A stretch of 12,929 bases of DNA from JAUSFM01 sp964343705 (GTDB lineage: Archaea; Nanobdellota; Nanobdellia; Woesearchaeales; UBA12501). The notes beneath the pieces are model-generated. The model did not search any database, had not been told where the DNA came from, and was given only the letters and a program-made list of their open reading frames with translations. Location: NCBI GenBank assembly GCA_964343705.1, contig CAYFJX010000021.1, positions 1 through 12,929 of the forward strand, in the 5' to 3' direction. Below are positions 1 to 6,019 of the stretch, in pieces (positions within the stretch are counted from its first letter, which is position 1; the number at the start of each line of letters is the position of its first letter). Position numbers and translations under genes: made by a program.

Positions 1-795
1 TGGAGTGGAGGACTTGACCTCCTCAAAGATGATGAGAACCTAACTAACCAATTCTTTAATCCATTCAAAAAACGTGTTGCACTTGCGCACAAGATCAGAG
101 AAAAGATTGAAAAACAAACCGGTGAAAAGAAAAGTTACCTCATTAATGTAACTGCACCCCACTATAAAGAGATGGAAAAACGTGTAAAATATGTTGCAAG
201 TCTTGGCTGGGAGTTTGTTATGATCGATATTGCAACAACAGGATGGCAAGGCGTACACAGCTTGCGTGAGTTGTGCAAAGATTACAAACTTGCTATTCAC
301 GCACACCGTGCATTCCATGGATCATTCACACGAAATCCACGACATGGATTTAGCATGCTTGCAACAGCAGAAGTATCACGACTGCTTGGCGTCGATAACA
401 TCCATATTGGTACTGCAGGTATTGGAAAACTTGTTGGTTCAAAAGAAGAAGTACTTGAAATTCAAGATCACATAACCAAAGATCGCATTGCACCAAATAA
501 AAAAACACATACACTTGGAGAAGACTGGCTTGGTATGAAAGCAGTTAATCCTTGTTCATCAGGTGGACTCCACCCAATCCTTATTCCTGAAGTGTGTAGA
601 AGAATGGGTACAAATTTATTCTTACAAATCGGCGGTGGAATCCATGGCCACCCAAAAGGAAGCCATGCAGGAGCTATTGCAATGCGTGCAGCAGTTGAAG
701 CGTACATGAAAGGCATGAGTATTGAGCGAGCTGCTCGGACATGTAAACCATTACAACAAGCACTTGATTTCTTTGGGTACATGCGACCGAGATGA
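1..795 (+). CDS. rbcL: Ribulose-bisphosphate carboxylase large subunit (form III-like), 3' part
   Basis: Open from base 1 to a TGA at 793-795, so 264 residues of the TIM-barrel C-terminal domain are present and the N-terminus lies outside. The active-site signatures are intact: GGLDLLKDDE near residues 3-12 (K9 is the lysine that is carbamylated, D11 and E12 the Mg ligands), HAHRAFH at 100-106 (equivalents of H294, R295, H298), the H135 position, loop-6 lysine K143 in GIGKLVG, the SSGGLHP phosphate-binding turn, and GGGIHGHP. The enzyme fixes CO2 onto ribulose-1,5-bisphosphate. In archaea, form III enzymes usually work in the AMP/nucleotide-salvage pathway rather than in a Calvin cycle. The sequence resembles form III and related DPANN/CPR types more than form I or II, but the exact subtype cannot be assigned by eye. 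It converges with hicA with a 7-bp gap. Confidence 0.95.
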   Translation, partial: WSGGLDLLKDDENLTNQFFNPFKKRVALAHKIREKIEKQTGEKKSYLINVTAPHYKEMEKRVKYVASLGWEFVMIDIATTGWQGVHSLRELCKDYKLAIHAHRAFHGSFTRNPRHGFSMLATAEVSRLLGVDNIHIGTAGIGKLVGSKEEVLEIQDHITKDRIAPNKKTHTLGEDWLGMKAVNPCSSGGLHPILIPEVCRRMGTNLFLQIGGGIHGHPKGSHAGAIAMRAAVEAYMKGMSIERAARTCKPLQQALDFFGYMRPR

Positions 796-802
796 GAAGG
801 AA

Positions 803-1027
803 TTAATTATATTTCGTAAAAAATTCTTCTCTGCTCATTTTAATCTCTTTGAGAATTCCTTTAAGCAAACCTCTTTTTATTGGCTTATTAGAGTGCATAG
901 GAACAACAGTTGTTCTGCCATCTGGATGCCTATAAAATTTGTGGCTTCCTTTCTGACGGACAAATTCAAAGCCTTCTTTTTCTAAAAAACGACAAACTTT
1001 TCTAGAAGATAAAACAGGAAGTTTCAT
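803..1027 (-). CDS. hicA: HicA-family toxin (mRNA interferase)
   Basis: A 74-aa protein with the HicA double-stranded-RNA-binding-like fold signature: a helix with FLEKEGFEFVRQ, then KGSHKFYRHPDGR containing the conserved catalytic His (H29), then the TTVVPMHSN strand and the GLLKGILKEI helix. Family members cleave mRNA when freed from their HicB partner. The start codon overlaps the upstream hicB stop by one base (TAATG), so the two are translationally coupled. The antitoxin comes first here, the reverse of the E. coli hicAB order, but this order is also seen in other genomes. Length is typical for the family. Confidence 0.93.
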   Translation of the reverse strand: MKLPVLSSRKVCRFLEKEGFEFVRQKGSHKFYRHPDGRTTVVPMHSNKPIKRGLLKGILKEIKMSREEFFTKYN

Positions 1028-1248
1028 TATACTGTTATTTCCTCAACACCAACAAATTTACTTTCAACTTCAAAAGAATCTGTATCTTCTGCTTGAACCT
1101 CTAAACAGAGCTCAATAGCTTCTTTTATATTTTCTAAGAGCTCTTCCATGGTATCACCCTGACTAAGACAACCTTGGAGTTCAGGAACTTTCCCCACAAA
1201 TCCCCCATCTTCATCTTTCTCAATAATAACATGGAATTTTCTTGCCAT
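1027..1248 (-). CDS. hicB: HicB-family antitoxin (short form)
   Basis: A 73-aa protein carrying the HicB partial RNase H-like domain: a first strand FHVIIEKDEDGGFVGKVPELQGCLSQGDT followed by the MEELLENIKEAIELCLE helix, which matches the family pattern. It is expected to bind and neutralise HicA. It ends soon after the domain, so there is no C-terminal helix-turn-helix or ribbon-helix-helix DNA-binding domain as found in longer HicB proteins. Autoregulation by HicB alone is therefore less certain. The start at 1248 (MARKFHV) is preferred over the in-frame ATG at 1257 because a TATA element at about 1271-1278 sits 26-27 bases upstream of 1248, as at the other genes here. Confidence 0.92.
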   Translation of the reverse strand: MARKFHVIIEKDEDGGFVGKVPELQGCLSQGDTMEELLENIKEAIELCLEVQAEDTDSFEVESKFVGVEEITV

Positions 1249-1270
1249 AAGAAGCATATTGGATCATGGC

Positions 1271-1280
1271 TATATTAATT
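1271..1280 (-). promoter_or_regulatory. TATA box of the hicBA operon
   Basis: Read on the minus strand this is AATTAATATA, centred about 27 bases before the ATG at 1248. That spacing places the transcription start at or next to the start codon, giving a leaderless mRNA. No Shine-Dalgarno sequence is visible. Confidence 0.55.
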
Positions 1281-1403
1281 TTTTGGTTTTTGTTATTTCC
1301 GAAATTCTTTCGACAACACACGAAAACAGTGCGACTTCTCCAAAACCTCGTCGAATTTTTCTAAGCAATGCTTATTAAGGGAAAAAGCAAGTAGAAAATA
1401 AAG

Positions 1404-1429
1404 AAAAAAAAGCTTAGGAAGTCTAAGCT
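1404..1429 (-). terminator. Hairpin plus T8 run on the minus strand
   Basis: AGCTTAG (1411-1417) and CTAAGCT (1423-1429) form a perfect 7-bp stem with a 5-nt loop. On the minus strand the stem is followed directly by eight T (1404-1411, overlapping the foot of the stem). This has the form of an intrinsic terminator for leftward transcription reading out of the hydrolase gene and through the antisense side of the tRNA. T-runs alone can terminate archaeal RNA polymerase, so the hairpin may be incidental. Part of the hairpin is also a copy of tRNA sequence. Confidence 0.45.
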
Positions 1430-1442
1430 AGCGTACCCACGC
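1417..1442 (+). repeat. Decayed tRNA-like fragment, partial copy of the adjacent tRNA-Leu
   Basis: GGAAGTCTAAGC (1417-1428) is identical to the acceptor-end/D-arm region of the tRNA (1491-1502). GTACCCACGC (1433-1442) is identical to the variable-arm region of the tRNA (1535-1544). The order and orientation are the same, but only 4 bases separate the two blocks, against 32 in the tRNA. The whole anticodon arm is therefore missing. It cannot fold as a tRNA. Confidence 0.6.
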
Positions 1443-1446
1443 AAGA

Positions 1447-1472
1447 GAATAAAAGTAGTGGAAGTATATAAA
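1447..1472 (+). promoter_or_regulatory. Probable tRNA promoter (TATA elements)
   Basis: Two A/T-rich elements lie before the tRNA. AATAAAAG near 1448-1455 would place initiation a few bases before the mature 5' end at 1486. TATATAAA at 1465-1472 is the better consensus match but lies only about 17 bases upstream, which is closer than usual for archaeal TATA boxes. Which one is used cannot be decided from the sequence. Confidence 0.4.
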
Positions 1473-1485
1473 ATTTGCGTACATT

Positions 1486-1602
1486 GCCGGGGAAGTCTAA
1501 GCGGGTTTGACACTCTGTTCAGAACAGAGTTGGTGTACCCACGCCTTTGCGGGTTCAAAAGAGGTGTGGATTACCACACTCGTGAGACTCCCGCCCCCGG
1601 CG
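1486..1602 (+). tRNA. tRNA-Leu (anticodon CAG), with T-loop intron
   Basis: Class II tRNA. The acceptor stem is GCCGGGG (1486-1492) paired with CCCCGGC (1595-1601). The D stem is GTC/GAC with a GGG in the loop. The anticodon stem CTCTG/CAGAG (1513-1517/1525-1529) has the loop TTCAGAA, so the anticodon is CAG at 1520-1522. The long variable arm can pair GGTG with CGCC. The T stem is GCGGG (1549-1553)/CCCGC (1590-1594). The T-loop reads TTCAAA and is interrupted by a 29-nt insert (1560-1588); removing it restores a standard TTCAAAT loop. CCA is not encoded. The discriminator base is G (1602), which is usual for archaeal serine tRNAs and unusual for leucine, while the anticodon is clearly leucine. 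The gene ends 3 bp before the convergent hydrolase stop. Confidence 0.88.
1560..1588 (+). other. Archaeal tRNA intron at position 59/60 (BHB motif)
   Basis: The insert pairs so that T-stem GGG/CCC is followed by a 3-nt bulge ACT on the 3' side, a 4-bp helix TTCA/TGAG (one T-G wobble), an AAA bulge on the 5' side opposite one G, and an intron helix GAG-G-TGTGG/CCACACTC with one bulged G and an ATTA loop. Cutting after the second base of each bulge joins ...TTCAAA to T-CCCGC and gives a perfect 7-nt T-loop. This is the archaeal splicing-endonuclease substrate form at a noncanonical position. Confidence 0.85.
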
Positions 1603-1605
1603 CAC

Positions 1606-2280
1606 TTATCTTTCTAGGACTCGATCAAAGAAACGTGTAGTCACATCAGCAAGTTCGTCTTCTACACCCACGTATGAGTGACCACCTCTATTAATAGTCA
1701 TCATAGAAGGAACACGACCTGCTCCTTTAAGAATTTCATACACTTGCTCTGAGTTTGCATAAGGTATTCGATCATCATCTTCACTGTGCACTAATCCTAT
1801 TGGCACTTCAAGACCTGCTAGTTTAAAAGATAAGTCTGGAAGATCATATTCTGAAAAAGGCTTGTCAAGAAGTTCATTGTCAAATGTTCCTTCCGGATCT
1901 CTGCCCGGTAAACCAAGCGCAGGTGCCCACATTGCAATTGCAGAAACGTCATGATCATGTCGCAGTGCATAGGTTGCTGCAAGTGATCCACCAAAGCTTT
2001 TTGCAATGACAACATATCGTTTGCAGCCTTCAGCATGGAGCATGGTAATGCCAAGGTCAATTTCTGCGTGTGCATCACGCAATGTCATTGTTGCTTTCTT
2101 TTCTCGATCCCAACGTAGACTAGCTACATGGTAACCACGTCCTCGCAGTTGATCAACTACCACTTGATACCTTGCTTCAATAGGCTTGCCACTGCTACCT
2201 GGAATAAATAATACACCAACTGGTTCTTTTCGTTCCAGGTGCTGTTCTCCTAGTAGTTCATTGCGTTGTTGATCTGTCAT
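1606..2280 (-). CDS. Alpha/beta hydrolase family protein
   Basis: A 224-aa cytosolic protein with no signal peptide, covering one small alpha/beta-hydrolase domain. Visible elements are the first core strand and oxyanion turn VGVLFIPGSSG (21-31), the nucleophile elbow VVIAKSFGGS with Ser95 (the first Gly of GxSxG is replaced by Ala), the acid loop HSEDDDRIPY with D168-D170, and the catalytic His201 in NRGGHSYVG. It is therefore probably an active serine hydrolase of the dienelactone-hydrolase or esterase type. The substrate cannot be named. A TATA element at 2301-2310, 26 bases before the ATG, indicates its own leaderless transcript. The stop lies 3 bp from the 3' end of the convergent tRNA gene. 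Confidence 0.85.
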   Translation of the reverse strand: MTDQQRNELLGEQHLERKEPVGVLFIPGSSGKPIEARYQVVVDQLRGRGYHVASLRWDREKKATMTLRDAHAEIDLGITMLHAEGCKRYVVIAKSFGGSLAATYALRHDHDVSAIAMWAPALGLPGRDPEGTFDNELLDKPFSEYDLPDLSFKLAGLEVPIGLVHSEDDDRIPYANSEQVYEILKGAGRVPSMMTINRGGHSYVGVEDELADVTTRFFDRVLER

Positions 2281-2300
2281 GGTCAGCAGAAATAAGAAGT

Positions 2301-2310
2301 ACTATATAAG
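2301..2310 (-). promoter_or_regulatory. TATA box of the alpha/beta hydrolase gene
   Basis: The minus strand reads CTTATATAGT, centred about 26 bases before the ATG at 2280. No Shine-Dalgarno site is present, so the mRNA is probably leaderless. Confidence 0.6.
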
Positions 2311-2338
2311 CATTTCTAGCAACAAAGACTACAAGAGA

Positions 2339-2851
2339 TCACAAATATAAGTCAGCTAAAGCAGCAATCATTGGTATTTCTCGCGTTAGGTCCACCATAT
2401 TTACTTTTTCTTCAGAAGTTCCAACGCCAATAGCAGCATTTTCATACAACATACACCCCGAAGGTATATCTGCGCTTGGTTCAAAATGAAGTGTTCCTTG
2501 TTGATTAAACCGCCATAATGTTGGAGGGTGTCCCATTCCAAGGTACATTCTCATTTGAGGAGGTGTAATTGTCAAACTTTCCTCCGAGGGTCTGAAAAAG
2601 TGGCCTTTTACTTGTACCCCTTGCACTTCAAAACCATGCTTAACCTGCCAAGGATCATTAAGTTTAACCAAAGATGATCGTTGCCCTTGAATAGTATCTG
2701 GCTTGTCTTCAAGTGACGCAACACGACGTATTCTATCCTGCAAACCCTCAGGAAAATGAGCCTTTGAATTAAAGCGAAGATCTACATTCATAGGATCATC
2801 AGTCCTGTAGTCATAGGCACGTGCTTCATCAAGTGTTATAATTAACCCCAT
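2339..2851 (-). CDS. Hypothetical protein, 170 aa
   Basis: I do not recognise this family. The protein is soluble-looking, with no signal peptide and no membrane segment. It is mixed alpha/beta, with a charged N-terminal half (DEARAYDYRTDDPMNVDLRF) and a middle section of short alternating-hydrophobicity strands (FEVQGVQVKGHFF, LTITPPQMRMYLGMG, TLWRFNQQGTLHFEP). It ends with a hydrophobic helix IPMIAALADLYL. It has one cysteine and no obvious metal or catalytic motif. The ATG at 2851 is supported by a TATA element 27 bases upstream, within the 38-bp gap to the next gene. It could be a small ligand-binding or structural protein; no function is claimed. Confidence 0.75.
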   Translation of the reverse strand: MGLIITLDEARAYDYRTDDPMNVDLRFNSKAHFPEGLQDRIRRVASLEDKPDTIQGQRSSLVKLNDPWQVKHGFEVQGVQVKGHFFRPSEESLTITPPQMRMYLGMGHPPTLWRFNQQGTLHFEPSADIPSGCMLYENAAIGVGTSEEKVNMVDLTREIPMIAALADLYL

Positions 2852-2872
2852 ACCAGGGAGGCCATAGTGATC

Positions 2873-2882
2873 CCTTATAAAC
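2873..2882 (-). promoter_or_regulatory. TATA box of the 170-aa gene
   Basis: The minus strand reads GGTTTATAAG, centred 27 bases before the ATG at 2851. It lies in the short gap after the stop of the upstream gene, so the 170-aa gene can be transcribed separately. Confidence 0.6.
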
Positions 2883-2889
2883 CTTTGCC

Positions 2890-4065
2890 CTATCGAGTCC
2901 TTGGTACAGAGTATGCTTTTGGTTGTTCAAATGTAGAAAAACCAAAATGAAATGAAACGTGCACTTGTAACCCTTCCTCAAAATCAACAAGAGGTTTAAA
3001 GTGTCCTTTTTCATACTTGGTAGACAAGGTAATCGGACCAAAGAGAATTGGCAAATCACCGAATTTCAAATAAGTACCAATTGCTGCACCAGCTGCTTTT
3101 TTTGCGTACGGACCAATGCACTCACCACAGTGATCTGTATTGCCTCGTGAAAGAGCAAAGGCTTCAAAATAAGTATGTTCACCAAATAAAACAACACCTC
3201 TTGCCTCATAACTGTGCGTTCCAACCGGTCCAAAAGATTTATTCTTCAAATCTTTTGATTTCTCATAAGATGGATCTGCTTTAAAAGACCTGTGGCTCAG
3301 CATTTCCAGCCGTGGCTGACTAGGCTCTTCCTCCACATAGCTAGCTCTCAATCCTTTACTTTTTGTTTGTTGATAGTCTAATTGCAGTGCCAGTCGATCA
3401 TCAAGAAGTGAAATAATTGTTCCAGCGCCGAATAACGGAGCGTTATCAAAAAGTTGAAATATAGCAAGTTGACCTGGCACACGCGAACTGTCAGTTAATA
3501 CCCTTGCTTTGTACTCATCCCACCCAGCTGTAATATAAGGAATAATCCCAGGTAGAAACTCAAAGCCAATTGATGCAGCTAGACCACCTTCAAGAACCTT
3601 TGCTTTACCTCGTGTAAAATTTGTCTCTTCCCCATCTGAGAAAATCACATTATGAACATCACCAAAGTTATCATTGTCCCTTGAGTCAAGTCCAAAGTAG
3701 AATCCTGATTCGAAGATGGTCAAGCTCAAGGCAGTATTTTCCTCATTAGTATACCTCCTGCCAACACCATCTGCCCCACCATTGTTACTCAAAACAGGAG
3801 AGTCAAAATCATATAAGTACCTTCCATCATTCCCCCACAAGATTCCATCAAAGAGGGGAACTGATAAGGATATATCAAAAAATTTATACTCAATAGTTTC
3901 ATCACTAGGTGTTGTTACAGCAGGTTTTTCAAGAGGTTGTGTTCCTAAATCTGTCGCATAAGCATTACCCGCAATTGCCAAACTCGCGGCAACAGGAGCA
4001 ACCGTTCTCTTTGCTCGTCGAATAATTCTTTTCACTCGTTCTCCAAGATTTTGTTTCCTTACCAT
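2890..4065 (-). CDS. Secreted protein with beta-barrel-like sequence, 391 aa
   Basis: The N-terminus is strongly basic (about 8 Arg/Lys in residues 3-20), followed by a hydrophobic stretch (21-34) and AYA|TD at 35-39, which looks like a Sec signal peptide cut after A37. The mature part has no hydrophobic helix. It carries many strands of alternating polarity separated by polar, Gly/Asp/Asn-rich turns: about 57-71, 111-127, 157-170, 174-188, 211-233, 285-305, 325-338, 341-352 and 365-376, the last ending in aromatic residues (VSFHFGF). This resembles bacterial outer-membrane beta-barrels, which would be unexpected in an archaeon. A secreted beta-sandwich or S-layer-associated protein is the alternative. 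A CGEC pair lies at 313-316. The start at 4065 is chosen for its GGAGG site 7 bases upstream and because the signal peptide begins there. Confidence 0.75.
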   Translation of the reverse strand: MVRKQNLGERVKRIIRRAKRTVAPVAASLAIAGNAYATDLGTQPLEKPAVTTPSDETIEYKFFDISLSVPLFDGILWGNDGRYLYDFDSPVLSNNGGADGVGRRYTNEENTALSLTIFESGFYFGLDSRDNDNFGDVHNVIFSDGEETNFTRGKAKVLEGGLAASIGFEFLPGIIPYITAGWDEYKARVLTDSSRVPGQLAIFQLFDNAPLFGAGTIISLLDDRLALQLDYQQTKSKGLRASYVEEEPSQPRLEMLSHRSFKADPSYEKSKDLKNKSFGPVGTHSYEARGVVLFGEHTYFEAFALSRGNTDHCGECIGPYAKKAAGAAIGTYLKFGDLPILFGPITLSTKYEKGHFKPLVDFEEGLQVHVSFHFGFSTFEQPKAYSVPRTR

Positions 4066-4072
4066 AATAAGC

Positions 4073-4077
4073 CCTCC
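4073..4077 (-). promoter_or_regulatory. Shine-Dalgarno site of the beta-barrel-like gene
   Basis: GGAGG on the minus strand, 7 bases before the ATG at 4065. It fixes that ATG over an upstream in-frame TTG at 4119. A TATA-like CATATATTTT at 4101-4110 would give a short leader of about 12 bases. This gene is one of the few first-in-unit genes here with a leader and ribosome binding site. Confidence 0.65.
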
Positions 4078-4129
4078 AGTACTCGTTACCCTCAAGTACC
4101 AAAATATATGAGACAACAAAACTATAAGT

Positions 4130-4156
4130 AAAAATGTAGTAATTCTTATTACTACA
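4130..4156 (-). terminator. Inverted repeat with T5, terminator-like or operator
   Basis: TGTAGTAAT (4135-4143) and ATTACTACA (4148-4156) form a 9-bp perfect stem with a 4-nt loop. On the minus strand the stem is followed by TTTTT (4130-4134). It lies downstream of the pyrophosphatase stop (4213) and about 25 bp upstream of the TATA element of the beta-barrel-like gene. It could therefore terminate the former or act as an operator for the latter. The rest of 4157-4212 is A/T-rich with nothing else recognised. Confidence 0.45.
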
Positions 4157-4212
4157 CTTTATAATAAATAAGAAAGAAATTAAACAACATATAGTAACAG
4201 AAATCCCTTGAT

Positions 4213-5178
4213 TTACAACAACTTCAGAACCTTAGGTTGCACTTGCAACTTTCGAGAAACAGTCTCCTTAAGAACCATGGTGTTGTTGTGAATCTTTTTA
4301 CCAAACACTTTCTCAACCTTTTTCAGATTATCACCTACAACAAGCAAGTCAGTATGCATTGATACAATATTTGTAACCATCAAAAACAAGTAATGTAACT
4401 TTTCCTTGCTTCTTATCTTACGCATTGCCGCTAGTAATTCTGGACGCTTATGCAATGCAACACGTGAATCAGCAATAGATACTTGTGCAATACACAGTTT
4501 CTTGTACTTGCCTTTGTATCTTCCATAACATTTCATATCTGCTGTCACAACAGCTTCTGGCTTTTTCTTAATAACATCACAACCTGCCTGTAACAATTCA
4601 CGTCCATATTTTTGCACATTCACACGCGCAATCTTGGCAAGCTTACGTGCCCAGGTACGTTCTTTGCGTGTTGTTGTTGGTGACTTCAACAAGAGCGTAT
4701 CAGAGAGTATTCCCGACAACAAAATCCCAGCTATTTTTCGTGTAATAGGAACACGAAACCACGAGTAACGATCAGCAACAATACTGCTTGTACTACCACA
4801 TGGCTCATTTTCAAAAGGAATAGGATGAACTGTTTCAACATCGCCAATACGGTGATGATCAATAATCTCTAAAATGTTTGCCTGCTTGATATTTTTTACT
4901 GCAAGATTGACTTCATTATGATCCATAAGAATCAAATTCTTGCCCTTACCATTGGTGATAAGCTTAGGACTGTACATACTAAATCGTTTTAAGACAAACG
5001 CTGTCTCTGGATTAATTGCTCCTGCACGTGCAGCATGCACATGATGTTTGTGACGTGCTGTTAGAAAGTGTGCATAGCCAATGGCACTGCAAATAGAATC
5101 AGTGTCAGGGTTAACATGGCCAATAACATAGATGTCATCTTTTGAACTAGAACGTCGTGTACCTCTTTTTTTGACCAT
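4213..5178 (-). CDS. ppaC: Manganese-dependent inorganic pyrophosphatase (family II, DHH)
   Basis: A 321-aa protein, close to the usual ~310 aa. It hydrolyses pyrophosphate to two phosphates in the cytosol, pulling biosynthetic reactions forward. The family II motifs are all present: GHVNPDTDS (20-28; metal ligands H21, D25, D27), LMDHNE (84-89; D86), the DHH triad EIIDHHRIGD (105-113), CGSTSSIVAD (127-136), SDTLLLKSPTTT (159-170) and the C-terminal SRK substrate-binding motif (308-310). There is no CBS or DRTGG regulatory insert. The frame stays open upstream to 5595, but the start is set at 5178: residue 15 onward is the first conserved strand, and a TATA element (TTTAAA, 5201-5206) lies 26 bases upstream. 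No ribosome binding site is seen, so it is probably leaderless. Divergent from the TSUP gene. Confidence 0.95.
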   Translation of the reverse strand: MVKKRGTRRSSSKDDIYVIGHVNPDTDSICSAIGYAHFLTARHKHHVHAARAGAINPETAFVLKRFSMYSPKLITNGKGKNLILMDHNEVNLAVKNIKQANILEIIDHHRIGDVETVHPIPFENEPCGSTSSIVADRYSWFRVPITRKIAGILLSGILSDTLLLKSPTTTRKERTWARKLAKIARVNVQKYGRELLQAGCDVIKKKPEAVVTADMKCYGRYKGKYKKLCIAQVSIADSRVALHKRPELLAAMRKIRSKEKLHYLFLMVTNIVSMHTDLLVVGDNLKKVEKVFGKKIHNNTMVLKETVSRKLQVQPKVLKLL

Positions 5179-5272
5179 GCAGTAACTTGGGACATTGTGG
5201 TTTAAAAAGTTTGCTGCAAACACGCATAACAAGACCGCAAACGTTATTAAGGGTACTGCAGGAAATCTAAAT
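5179..5272. promoter_or_regulatory. Divergent leaderless promoters of ppaC and the TSUP gene
   Basis: The 94-bp gap holds a minus-strand TATA element TTTAAA at 5201-5206 (26 bases before the ppaC ATG) and a plus-strand element TTATTAA at 5244-5250 (26 bases before the TSUP ATG at 5273). The two core promoters do not overlap. No operator-like palindrome was seen between them. Confidence 0.6.
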
Positions 5273-6016
5273 ATGGATCTTATTATTATCATTGCTGCAG
5301 TTATTGTAGGAACAATCTCAGGTTTTGTAGGTACGCTGGCAGGAGGAGGCGGTTTAATTTCAATTCCATTCCTTATCTTTATCGGACTTCCAGCTGAGAT
5401 TGCAATAGCTACAAACAAATTTGGATCAATTGGATTAAGCATAGGTGCTTTTACTAAGTTCAAAAAAGCAAAGAAAATTAGATGGGAGTACATTCCTATT
5501 TTTTGTCTGCTGTGTATAATTGGAGGAGTATTGGGTGCCCAATCACTTGTTGCAATTAACAAAGAACACTTAAACAAAATAGTGGGAATACTCATTGTAT
5601 GCCTGCTCCCCCTGCTTTTTTTGAAAAGAGATCTTGGTGTAAAATCTAAAAAAGTGACAGCAGCACGAAAAAAGCTCGGTTATCTGTTGTATCTTTGTGT
5701 CACCATTTTTGCTGGTTTCTTTGGAGGTGGAGCATCAATCCTTATGTACTACACACTCATGTTTTTCTTTGGCTTTACTATTATTGAATCAAGTGCAACA
5801 CACAGCATAACAAGATTCACCATATCAATTGCATCTATAGTTGTGTTTGCCTATTATGGCATGATTGAATACTTGATTGGTGGTGCAGTTATGCTTGGTA
5901 GGTTTATAGGAGGCTATCTTGGAGCGCACACTGCAATTAAAAAAGGAAATATGTGGGTAAAAGGATTCTTTGTAATAGGCATGGTAGTATCAAATGCAAA
6001 ACTTTTGTTTTTCTAG
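5273..6016 (+). CDS. TSUP (TauE/SafE) family membrane transporter
   Basis: A 247-aa integral membrane protein with about eight hydrophobic segments in two related halves. The signature glycine-rich turns are GFVGTLAGGGGLISIP (17-32) in the first half and FAGFFGGGASILM (146-158) in the second. The intervening loop is basic (residues 118-134). Family members export or import small sulfur-containing or organic anions such as sulfite, sulfoacetate or 2-oxo acids; the substrate here is unknown. The ATG at 5273 (MDLIIII) is chosen because the first membrane segment starts there and a TATA element lies 26 bases upstream. The longer frame from 5195 would add 26 polar residues covering the promoter. 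Its stop is 3 bp from the convergent transglycosylase stop. Confidence 0.9.
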   Translation: MDLIIIIAAVIVGTISGFVGTLAGGGGLISIPFLIFIGLPAEIAIATNKFGSIGLSIGAFTKFKKAKKIRWEYIPIFCLLCIIGGVLGAQSLVAINKEHLNKIVGILIVCLLPLLFLKRDLGVKSKKVTAARKKLGYLLYLCVTIFAGFFGGGASILMYYTLMFFFGFTIIESSATHSITRFTISIASIVVFAYYGMIEYLIGGAVMLGRFIGGYLGAHTAIKKGNMWVKGFFVIGMVVSNAKLLFF

Positions 6017-6019
6017 AAC

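Noticed and set aside
1486..1602. tRNA-Ser assignment based on acceptor stem and G discriminator
   Set aside because: The anticodon loop TTCAGAA in a perfect 5-bp stem reads CAG. No serine anticodon can be placed.
1458..1640. 60-codon plus-strand frame
   Set aside because: It lies over the tRNA gene and the end of the hydrolase gene, and has no promoter or ribosome site of its own.
4066..4119. TTG start at 4119 for the beta-barrel-like protein
   Set aside because: It would place 18 extra residues before a good signal peptide and ignores the GGAGG site 7 bases before the ATG at 4065.
5179..5595. N-terminal extension of the pyrophosphatase by 139 residues in the open minus-strand frame
   Set aside because: It runs antisense through the TSUP gene, the conserved protein starts after 5178, and the TATA element fits a start at 5178.
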